Origin: Thermosipho melanesiensis BI429
Lineage (GTDB): Bacteria; Thermotogota; Thermotogae; Thermotogales; Fervidobacteriaceae
Direction of reading: 5' to 3'
Length of the DNA: 64,000 nt
Assembly (NCBI RefSeq): GCF_000016905.1
Contig: NC_009616.1
Span: forward strand, 372,001 to 436,000
Shown here: one piece after another, positions 30,411-36,913 of the stretch
Layout: each line of letters begins with the position of its first letter
Numbering within the stretch: the first letter of the stretch is position 1
Notes under the pieces: generated by a model
What the model was told of the DNA's origin: nothing
Seen by the model: the letters and a program-made list of their open reading frames with translations, nothing else
Database searches by the model: none
Made by a program: the position numbers and the translations under genes

Positions 30411-31304
30411 TCAATGTCTAAATACTCTTCCACTAGCTTTGTAAAAAGATATACCAAATCTATTTGCACTTTCTATAATTTGCTCATCTCTTATTGAACC
30501 CATAGGTGCTATTACTGCTTTAACTTTTGCGTTTGCAAGTATTTCAAGACCATCTGGGAATGGGAAAAATGCATCTGATGCAGCAAACGCTCCTTCTGCT
30601 TCTTTTTCTGCTAATGAAGTTGCTATCCAGGCAGCTCTTTTTCGTGAAGGTTGACCAGTTCCAATTCCAACTGTTGTTAGGTTTTTGGAGATAAGTATAG
30701 CATTTGATTTTACACCTTCTATTACTATGTATGCAAAAGTCAATTCCTTCATTTCTTCTACTGAAAGTTTTGGACCTGCAACGTGTTCAAATTTTAAATT
30801 TGGTAACTTTCTTTCTCCGATTAAATATGCACCAAACGCAGGTTTTCCTACTTTAGGTTCATAATTATTAACTTTTAATATTCTTATCTTCTTAGACTTA
30901 AGTATTTCAATAGCATTTTCCGTAAATTTTTCCGCTATTACCACTTCTAGATATTTTTTCTTTATGGCAAGAGCACATTCTTCATCAAATTTAAAATTAA
31001 CAGATAAAATTCCTCCAAAACTTGATTCTTCATCTGCTGATATTGCCGAAATGATAGATTCAATTTTATTTTTCTTTATAGATGCACCGCAAGGAGTTTG
31101 ATGCTTTACCACAACACTACCATATCCATCAATATATTTTAGATGTTTTGCAACTACATATGCTGCTTCTGCATCTAAAATGTTGTTAAATGAAATCTGT
31201 TTTCCTTCATGTAAGATTTCAAAGGAAGGTTTCCCAAAGATTTGGGCATTTTCATGGGAATTTTCCCCATATCTTAGTTCAAGGTTATATTTTTCGAGAT
31301 ACAC
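30411..31304 (-). CDS. purH: AICAR transformylase domain-only PurH
   Basis: Formylates AICAR with 10-formyltetrahydrofolate. Only 297 residues: it begins at the AICARFT domain (LRYGENSHENAQIFG) and has VVVKHQTPCGASI (catalytic KHxxPCG), GIGTGQPSRKRAAWIA, FPFPDGLEILANA and VIAPMGSIRDEQII to a C-terminal VFRH. Ordinary PurH proteins also have about 200 N-terminal residues of IMP cyclohydrolase (MGS-like fold) with their own active site; those are absent and the upstream purN ends only 15 bp away, so no missing piece is hidden. The start is a GTG at 31304 with a GGGGG SD. Confidence 0.9.
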   Translation of the reverse strand: MYLEKYNLELRYGENSHENAQIFGKPSFEILHEGKQISFNNILDAEAAYVVAKHLKYIDGYGSVVVKHQTPCGASIKKNKIESIISAISADEESSFGGILSVNFKFDEECALAIKKKYLEVVIAEKFTENAIEILKSKKIRILKVNNYEPKVGKPAFGAYLIGERKLPNLKFEHVAGPKLSVEEMKELTFAYIVIEGVKSNAILISKNLTTVGIGTGQPSRKRAAWIATSLAEKEAEGAFAASDAFFPFPDGLEILANAKVKAVIAPMGSIRDEQIIESANRFGISFYKASGRVFRH

Positions 31305-31319
31305 CCCCGCTCACTCCTT

Positions 31320-31877
31320 TCAAGAGTTTAATATTTTTTGAATTACTTTAGGATAATATTCGTGCTCTAACTTGTGTATATTTGTTTCTATTTCATCCAA
31401 AGTTAGTCCATCTATTTCCAAAGCTTTTTGGAAAATTATAGGACCTGTATCTACACCTTCATCTACATAATGGATTGTAATTCCGGTAACTTTTACTCCA
31501 TAATCATATGCTTGTTTTATAGCATCTTTTCCTGGAAATGCTGGTAAAAGTGATGGATGAATGTTGATAATTTTAAAGCTATTTACGATATTTGGTGGAA
31601 GGATTTTCATAAATCCTGCAAGAACAACTAAATCTGGATTGAGTTTTTTTAAAAGGTCGTACAAATCTTTAGACCAATTTTTTCCAAGCCTTGTAATTGG
31701 TATATTTAAGCATTTAGCTCTTTCTTCGGCAAAACATTTTTTATTTGTAATTAACATAAGAATATTGGCATTTAATATACCATTTTTTGTTGCTTTGACA
31801 ATTGTTTCAAAATTAGAACCATTTCCCGATGCTAGAATTACTATATTGGGTAGTTTAGGTTTAGACAACCTAGACAT
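31320..31877 (-). CDS. purN: Phosphoribosylglycinamide formyltransferase (GAR transformylase)
   Basis: Transfers formyl from 10-formyltetrahydrofolate to GAR. 185 residues with ILASGNGSNFETI, LVVLAGFMKILPPNIV, INIHPSLLPAFPGKDAI (His and Asp active-site region) and VTGITIHYVDEGVDTGPIIF. The ATG at 31877 overlaps purF by 37 bp; a TTG at 31868 is an alternative. Confidence 0.95.
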   Translation of the reverse strand: MSRLSKPKLPNIVILASGNGSNFETIVKATKNGILNANILMLITNKKCFAEERAKCLNIPITRLGKNWSKDLYDLLKKLNPDLVVLAGFMKILPPNIVNSFKIINIHPSLLPAFPGKDAIKQAYDYGVKVTGITIHYVDEGVDTGPIIFQKALEIDGLTLDEIETNIHKLEHEYYPKVIQKILNS

Positions 31878-33136
31878 AAATTATCTCCCCCAATGGCTTT
31901 TTTTAATCCATCGATTGATAAGTAATGTAGTTCATCTGCATTTATTTCTTTGATTATTTCATCTAATTTTTTTTGGCTTGCAATTAATTCGTTCTTTCTA
32001 GATGTATCTATTCCATAAGGACAAGGGCCAATTACAGGTGGAGAGTGTATCCCCACTTTTACTTTTTTTGCTCCATTTTCTCTTAGCATTTTTACTATTT
32101 GTTTCATGGTTGTTCCTCTAACAATTGAGTCATCTATTAATACAACTTCTTTGTCTTTTATTACTTGTGGTATAGGGATTAATTTTCTTTTTACTATTTC
32201 TTCTCTTTTTTCCGGCATAATAAAACTTCTTCCTAGATATCTATTTCGCATTAATCCTAATTCAATAGGGATTTTAGATGCAGCGGAAAATCCCAAAGCA
32301 CCTGAAAACCCAGAATCTAAAATAGGTATTACTACATCTCCTTTCATATTGCTTTCTTTGAAAAGAATTTCACCCATTTTAAATCTTACTTTGTGTACAT
32401 TTCCGTAGAAAAAATTACTATCTGGTCTTGAAAAGTATATATATTCAAATGCGCAAAAATGCATTTTTGTAGTTGCAAATTTTGTTTTTTCCATACCATT
32501 TTCTGAGAAAATAACCATTTCACCTGGGATAATTTCTGTTATATCTTTGGCTCCTATAGAGATAAGTGGAGCATCTTCAGATGAGATTACATAGCCATCT
32601 CTATATTTCCCATAAAAAAGCGGTCTAAACCCAAAACTGTCTCTTGCTGCAATTAACATTTTTTCAGTTAGTATTAGGACAGAAAAAGCTCCTGGAATTC
32701 TCGAAAGCGTCCATTGAACGGAAAGTTTTGGATCAGCATATGGTGCAAGGGAAATGTAATGTAAAAATATCTCTGTGTCAATTGTAGTGTTAAATACAGC
32801 TCCCTTTTCAATTAACGATTTCATTCTTTGCATTGCATCGGGAATGTTTCCATTATGCGCAATGGCAAATTTTCCTTTTGAAGTTAACCCCATAAGTGGT
32901 TGAATTTCAGTATTTTCACCAAATGTTGAATATCTTACATGACCTATCCCTATTTTTCCGGGTATGTAATTTTTTTGTGTTAAGACCTGCGAAACAAGCC
33001 CTTTTTCTTTTACAATTCTAAAATTTTCCAGAATAATCCCCGTACTTTCTTGCCCCCTATGTTGAAGCCCTAACAAGATATCGTGTAAAATGTTGTATGA
33101 GGCATCCACGTTCCAAACACCTGCTATCCCGCACAT
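31841..33136 (-). CDS. purF: Amidophosphoribosyltransferase
   Basis: First committed step of purine synthesis: PRPP plus glutamine to phosphoribosylamine. 431 residues. The start is set at the ATG at 33136 because Cys2 (MCGIAGVW) is the N-terminal nucleophile of the glutaminase half, exposed after Met removal. LLGLQHRGQESTGII follows. The PRTase half has VVLIDDSIVRGTTMKQIV (PRPP loop). C-terminal SRKNELIASQKK and LCLGCLNLNYP match family members that bind an Fe-S cluster. A GGAGGGG SD lies upstream. First gene of the pur operon. Confidence 0.96.
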   Translation of the reverse strand: MCGIAGVWNVDASYNILHDILLGLQHRGQESTGIILENFRIVKEKGLVSQVLTQKNYIPGKIGIGHVRYSTFGENTEIQPLMGLTSKGKFAIAHNGNIPDAMQRMKSLIEKGAVFNTTIDTEIFLHYISLAPYADPKLSVQWTLSRIPGAFSVLILTEKMLIAARDSFGFRPLFYGKYRDGYVISSEDAPLISIGAKDITEIIPGEMVIFSENGMEKTKFATTKMHFCAFEYIYFSRPDSNFFYGNVHKVRFKMGEILFKESNMKGDVVIPILDSGFSGALGFSAASKIPIELGLMRNRYLGRSFIMPEKREEIVKRKLIPIPQVIKDKEVVLIDDSIVRGTTMKQIVKMLRENGAKKVKVGIHSPPVIGPCPYGIDTSRKNELIASQKKLDEIIKEINADELHYLSIDGLKKAIGGDNLCLGCLNLNYPI

Positions 33137-33171
33137 AACACCCCTCCACATTTTTGAATATAATGAAAATG

Positions 33172-33189
33172 AGGAGCAAATGCTCCTCA
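33172..33189 (-). terminator. Hairpin between the leader ORF and purF (possible attenuator)
   Basis: A 7-bp perfect stem GAGGAGC/GCTCCTC with a 4-base loop. On the minus strand it is followed by ATTTTCATT, a weak U-tract. It lies 18 bp after the leader stop and 36 bp before the purF start. Confidence 0.55.
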
Positions 33190-33206
33190 TATATCGACAA
33201 AATATA

Positions 33207-33269
33207 TTACTCCCTTACTGGGAAAAAGTAATTGTATTCAATTTTTTGTATTTTTGGTGAACTTTTCAT
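33207..33269 (-). CDS. 20-residue leader peptide ORF upstream of purF
   Basis: A short ORF with an excellent AGGAGGGGG SD seven bases before its ATG. The peptide starts MKSSPKIQKIEY and ends FFPVRE. It lies 20-48 bp after a consensus promoter and just before the purF hairpin. It has no signal-peptide core and no codon run obvious for attenuation. It could be a leader that controls ribosome position at the hairpin, or an independently functional small peptide. I recognise no family. Confidence 0.55.
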   Translation of the reverse strand: MKSSPKIQKIEYNYFFPVRE

Positions 33270-33288
33270 TTTACCCCCTCCTGAATTT

Positions 33289-33317
33289 ATTTTAAATCCA
33301 TTTCCAAGTGTAGTCAA
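33289..33317 (-). promoter_or_regulatory. Promoter of the purine operon
   Basis: TTGACT (33312-33317) and TAAAAT (33289-33294) on the minus strand with 17-bp spacing, just upstream of the leader ORF's SD. Confidence 0.75.
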
Positions 33318-33377
33318 CAAAGATTTTTATTCTAAAAGAAATCTTATTTATTTTGTAAAAAATTAAAAGTAAACATA

Positions 33378-33406
33378 TTGACGGAATTTTAGAAATATGG
33401 TATATT
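33378..33406 (+). promoter_or_regulatory. Promoter of tRNA-Asn
   Basis: TTGACG at 33378-33383 and TATATT at 33401-33406, spacing 17 bp; the tRNA starts 17 bp later. Confidence 0.75.
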
Positions 33407-33422
33407 ATTTTTCGGAAAAGAT

Positions 33423-33498
33423 TCCGGCGTAGCTCAATAGGCAGAGCGGGTGGCTGTTAACCACTAGGTTGGGGGTTCGAGTCCCTCCGCCGGAGCCA
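33423..33498 (+). tRNA. tRNA-Asn (anticodon GTT), likely integration target
   Basis: A complete 76-nt cloverleaf with CCA. The acceptor stem TCCGGCG pairs with CGCCGGA, the D-stem is GCTC/GAGC, the anticodon stem GGTGG/CCACT encloses CTGTTAA with anticodon GTT, and the T-stem GGGGG/CCCTC has loop TTCGAGT. Its 3' end is repeated at 55431 and, with one mismatch, near 62098. Confidence 0.95.
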
Positions 33499-33502
33499 GT
33501 GA
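33485..33502 (+). repeat. att-like 18-bp repeat, copy 1 (tRNA-Asn 3' end)
   Basis: CTCCGCCGGAGCCAGTGA occurs here across the tRNA 3' end and exactly again at 55431-55448, 21,946 bp away. The copy near 62098 differs at one base. It is a likely attL/attR pair. Confidence 0.7.
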
Positions 33503-33539
33503 GAGAAACTGTTTAGGGGTTACAGCTTGATATACTAAA

Positions 33540-33564
33540 CGGAGCCAAAAAGGCTCTGTTTTTT
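33540..33564 (+). terminator. Intrinsic terminator of tRNA-Asn
   Basis: CGGAGCC/GGCTCTG stem around AAAAA with a following TTTTTTGTTTT. The layout (tRNA end, short spacer, hairpin) recurs in altered form after both downstream tRNA remnants. Confidence 0.75.
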
Positions 33565-33600
33565 GTTTTGTGACTTTCAGTTTTCCTGAAATATTTTAAA

Positions 33601-34080
33601 TCACTGCTGTTCAGTTATCTTTATTGATAATGGAGGATTAAAATTATAAATTCTTTCTAGTTTCCTTGTTCTATAAGTCTCATCTGCATAATCATAATAT
33701 GTATAACTTGTACGAACTAATAAATTTGTTATTCTAACTTCTGTAACTGTAGCATCAGTTAGCCAATTATAACGAAATTGTATGGGCATTTTTATTCCGG
33801 GGAGTATCGGTATTTCACTGCTAGGAAAGCTTGATTTTCTTAAACCAGTATGAGTTGCACCATTGCTAAAAATCACTTCGAAATTAAACGCAAAATAATC
33901 TATTTTTTCCAAACCTAGATTTTCTATAGAAGTATAGCCAATCAAATACTTGCTATTCCCAATATAAACATCGGTAAAATACATAGCGGCACTTAGTATT
34001 TCTTTGGTTGTGGTTTCTCCAATACAACCAAAAATAAATAATATAACGAACCCAAGCAACATCAGAATTTTTTTACTCAT
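33601..34080 (-). CDS. Small lipoprotein of unknown function
   Basis: 159 residues from the ATG at 34080 (GGAGGTAGG SD); the frame is open further upstream. The signal sequence ends in a lipobox (LFIFGC), so the mature protein is probably lipid-anchored. The rest is beta-rich with TTTKEILSAAMYFTDVYIGN and a tyrosine-rich C-terminal part. I do not recognise the family. It is the first gene after the tRNA-Asn and lies beside another lipoprotein gene on the same strand. Confidence 0.6.
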   Translation of the reverse strand: MSKKILMLLGFVILFIFGCIGETTTKEILSAAMYFTDVYIGNSKYLIGYTSIENLGLEKIDYFAFNFEVIFSNGATHTGLRKSSFPSSEIPILPGIKMPIQFRYNWLTDATVTEVRITNLLVRTSYTYYDYADETYRTRKLERIYNFNPPLSIKITEQQ

Positions 34081-34191
34081 ATTCCTACCTCCAACCAAGG
34101 CCTTAGCTTTTATCTTTAAAATTCTCAAAAAATGTTTATCTTTATCATTTTTTCAAGAATTAAACAAATTAAAATTTTTTACTTAATTTGA

Positions 34192-35652
34192 TTATTGCCC
34201 ATCATTATAATTACCAGTGTTTCTATTATTCTTTTGAAATTTTGGCCAAGGTGAATTTGCTAGCCCTGGACTATCAGTTTCAATAGCGTATAAATTATCA
34301 TCCCAACATGAAGCATACAAAGTACCGTCAGTTGATAAAGATAAATGTGATTCAACAAGCGATCTTGAAACACCTTTGAAATTACTAAATTTCCACAGCA
34401 ATGTGCCATCTTTATTCACTGCATATAAATAGTAATATGTACTCACATAAATTATCCCATCAGAACCAATAACAGGGCTACTATAAATCAAAGAACTCAC
34501 ATTAAATTTCCATTTTAGCGTGCCATCTGGATTTAATGCATACAGATTATCATCCCAACTTCCAACATAAATAGTCCCATCTTCACCAATTACTGGACTT
34601 GTTGTAATATCATCACCTGTTTCAAATTTCCATTTTAAAGTACCATCTGGGTTTATAGCATAAAGATTATCATCATTTGAACCAACATAAATTGTTCCAT
34701 CTTCACCTATTGCAGGGGACGACTTTATAACATAATTTGCTTCAAATTTCCATTTTAAAGTACCATCTGGATTTATCGCATAAAAATAATTTGTATCAGA
34801 TGAACCAACATAAATTGTCCCATCTGGGCCTATAGCTGGACTTGAACCTCTGAAACTTACATTATCATCAAATACCCATTTAATACTTCCATCTGGATTT
34901 ATTGCTTTAAAATCATAAGAACCTCCTGCATAAATTGTTCCATCATCTCCAATTGCTGGGCTTACTGGTTCACCAATATCATAATCTTTTTCCCATTTTA
35001 AAGTACCATCTGGGTTTATTGCATAGATTTTATACCAACTTACCACATAAATTGTTCCATCAAAAGAAATGGATGGTGAAGAATATATAGGCGATCCTAA
35101 ATTATATTTCCACTTTAAGCTACCATCAGGATTAATCGCATAAAGATTGTTATCGTTAGATCCAATGTAAATTGTCCCGTCAGAAGCTATTGCTGGTCCA
35201 GGAGTTATAGTATTATACGTTTCAAACTTCCATTTTAATCTTGCTGGTTTACTAGTAGTAAAACTCCAAATGGGGCTTGGCGTTACTCCTCCTTTGCTAT
35301 CTTTTGCAACTACCATCCAATAATATGTTGTTTCGTTTTGTAATTCCTTATATCCTGATATTGTTTCAAGAACTAAACTTGTTGAAGGATGGTCATCTTT
35401 TATCACAGGAAGTTTGTTAGGATCAGTACCAAAGTAAATATCGTAAGATAAAGAATCGCCATCTGGATCTGAACATTCCCACGAAAGTGTAGGAGTAATA
35501 TTTACATTTGTTGCTCCATCTAAAGGAAACGGAATAGAAGGAGCCAAAGGTGGATTATTCAATAACACTGAAGGCTGAGAACACCCATACAATACTATCA
35601 TAATTACAATAAGTACTAAAATATAAAAAAAGCTTGAAAAATTTTTCCTCAT
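34192..35652 (-). CDS. Lipoprotein with fibronectin-like domain and PQQ-type beta-propeller
   Basis: 486 residues. The signal ends in the lipobox VLYGC. Residues about 32-130 form a fibronectin type III-like domain (NVNITPTLSWECSDPDGDSL; YYWMVVAKDSKGG). From about 135 on there are 8-9 near-identical repeats of about 37 residues, each around SPAIGEDGTIYVGSNDDNLY and AINPDGTLKWKF, the PQQ-like propeller blade pattern. Such proteins are cell-surface binding scaffolds; no catalytic site is seen. The repeats are unusually alike, which suggests recent expansion or gene conversion. Confidence 0.8.
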   Translation of the reverse strand: MRKNFSSFFYILVLIVIMIVLYGCSQPSVLLNNPPLAPSIPFPLDGATNVNITPTLSWECSDPDGDSLSYDIYFGTDPNKLPVIKDDHPSTSLVLETISGYKELQNETTYYWMVVAKDSKGGVTPSPIWSFTTSKPARLKWKFETYNTITPGPAIASDGTIYIGSNDNNLYAINPDGSLKWKYNLGSPIYSSPSISFDGTIYVVSWYKIYAINPDGTLKWEKDYDIGEPVSPAIGDDGTIYAGGSYDFKAINPDGSIKWVFDDNVSFRGSSPAIGPDGTIYVGSSDTNYFYAINPDGTLKWKFEANYVIKSSPAIGEDGTIYVGSNDDNLYAINPDGTLKWKFETGDDITTSPVIGEDGTIYVGSWDDNLYALNPDGTLKWKFNVSSLIYSSPVIGSDGIIYVSTYYYLYAVNKDGTLLWKFSNFKGVSRSLVESHLSLSTDGTLYASCWDDNLYAIETDSPGLANSPWPKFQKNNRNTGNYNDGQ

Positions 35653-35845
35653 TTTCTCCCCCCTTATTTAATTAGAATTTATTTGTAAGTTTTACGTTTT
35701 TCTTACAAGTCATTATACAAAATTTTAAATTTAAAAGTCAAATTTTATTTTTATCCAATTTTCTTTATTCTTTACTTATCTTAGTAATTACCCGCCGATA
35801 AAGTTCTTTAAAAAGGTATCATCAAAAAATTTTTATAATAAAAAG

Positions 35846-35862
35846 GAGGGATTATCCCCCTC
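35846..35862 (-). terminator. Hairpin downstream of the 69-residue ORF
   Basis: On the minus strand GAGGG pairs with CCCTC around a 7-base loop and is followed by CTTTTTATTAT, at the right place to end the gene 35895-36104. Confidence 0.5.
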
Positions 35863-35894
35863 TTGTTTTTTAATTCTTCGAACAACTATTTTTC

Positions 35895-36104
35895 TCATCT
35901 TTCTCTTGCTATTTCTTCCTTATATGTTAAATTCCAAAGATCATCTGGGGCGTAAATGCGGACTAAGGTTGTTCTTTTTGAATCGTTCCATTCCATTCCA
36001 ATAAACTGAGTTTCTTCAGACAGATCAATAATTGATTCATTTAAATATGCTTTTACATCTTCATCGTTGATATAATCTGGAATGTCGACTTTAATAGTAA
36101 ACAT
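35895..36104 (-). CDS. Small acidic protein of unknown function
   Basis: 69 residues from the ATG at 36104, which has an AGGAGG SD; the longer frame to 36140 lacks one. FTIKVDIPDYINDEDVKAYL is an amphipathic helical start, and the C-terminal half holds conserved-looking tryptophans (GMEWNDSK, PDDLWNL). No family was recognised. It may be an antitoxin-like or regulatory protein, but nothing shows this directly. Confidence 0.5.
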   Translation of the reverse strand: MFTIKVDIPDYINDEDVKAYLNESIIDLSEETQFIGMEWNDSKRTTLVRIYAPDDLWNLTYKEEIARER

Positions 36105-36149
36105 AGCCCACACCTCCTTAATAAGATTGGTACAGTACATATTTCGTCA

Positions 36150-36256
36150 AGATATATGTAAGGAGGGGGTGGGGCAAAAATCTCACCCCTTGGTGCCCGA
36201 AAGACTGGAGGGAGGGAGTATACCTATGCTCTGTGGGCATGTAATTCAGGTTCAGG
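36150..36256 (+). other. GC-rich structured stretch resembling an IS200/IS605 right end
   Basis: About 100 bp of G-rich sequence in an AT-rich gap can fold: GGGGTG with CACCCC, GGGCA with TGCCC, and a terminal hairpin ATGCTC/GGGCAT around TGT. Terminal imperfect hairpins of this kind mark IS200/IS605 ends and omega-RNA-like transcripts. No tnpA or tnpB is nearby, so it would be a remnant. This is pattern recognition only. Confidence 0.25.
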
Positions 36257-36652
36257 TTATAGATATACTTTCGGTTTGGAATGATTAAAACTACTGTCTT
36301 CTGCGTGATTATTTTAATATAAAACATAAACGTTAAACTTTAGCCTTTTGTACGTATTAAAAATAAAAACTTTATATAAATCTGCTAAACATTGAATAAA
36401 CTAATGTAAGATTTTTGCAGTATCTTAAAGCCTCAAATTCTTGATATTGTAGATTTACAATAATACAACAAAACCCCAAGAAAAATCTCTCCTTGCCATG
36501 TGGATTAATAGTTTAAAGCCCGGAGAATACTCCGGGACATAATAAGTGGAATAAATGATAAGAAGTAAAGCGGTATTATCATTTGCTTACCACTGAAAAA
36601 TTACTTTATACCTTCCCAAACTTGTTTGCTGTTAAATTTAAGCCTGTAAATG
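36257..36652. other. Gap without a clear gene; one strong hairpin
   Basis: This stretch is AT-rich with no convincing ORF. At 36519-36536 a 7-bp stem CCCGGAG/CTCCGGG with an AATA loop stands out and could end transcription from the right on the minus strand (CTTTAAA follows). I see nothing else. Confidence 0.5.
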
Positions 36653-36834
36653 TTATTTTCGTTTTTTCTTCATTCTCATATAATCTCCCAAAAACACTCC
36701 GAAAACTATTACGAAGAGTAATATAAACGTTATAAATCCAGAATATTTTTCTGGATTATATATTACTATTAAGATGTAGGTTAAAAGTACAGTAAGCAAT
36801 AAAATTCCAGTAATAAGATTTTGATGTTGTGCAT
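36653..36834 (-). pseudogene. Small two-helix membrane protein, frameshifted
   Basis: An AGGAGG SD lies before the ATG at 36834, whose frame stops early. The next frame is a clean two-transmembrane protein: LITGILLLTVLLTYILIVIY, a short turn, then FITFILLFVIVFGVFLG and a basic tail RMKKKRK. Adding one A to the AAAA run eight codons in joins both parts into about 60 residues. Function is unknown; it could be a small phage or plasmid membrane protein. Either a real frameshift or a homopolymer error. Confidence 0.55.
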
Positions 36835-36913
36835 TTTGATGATGCCTCCTGATAAGGTGGTAACAAAGTATACCTCACAAGCGTTATTTATTTCGTTATA
36901 TCCTCTAACTTCA

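Noticed and set aside
36118-36327. 69-codon minus-strand ORF over the structured stretch
   Set aside because: No SD, and it overlaps sequence that looks like folded noncoding DNA.
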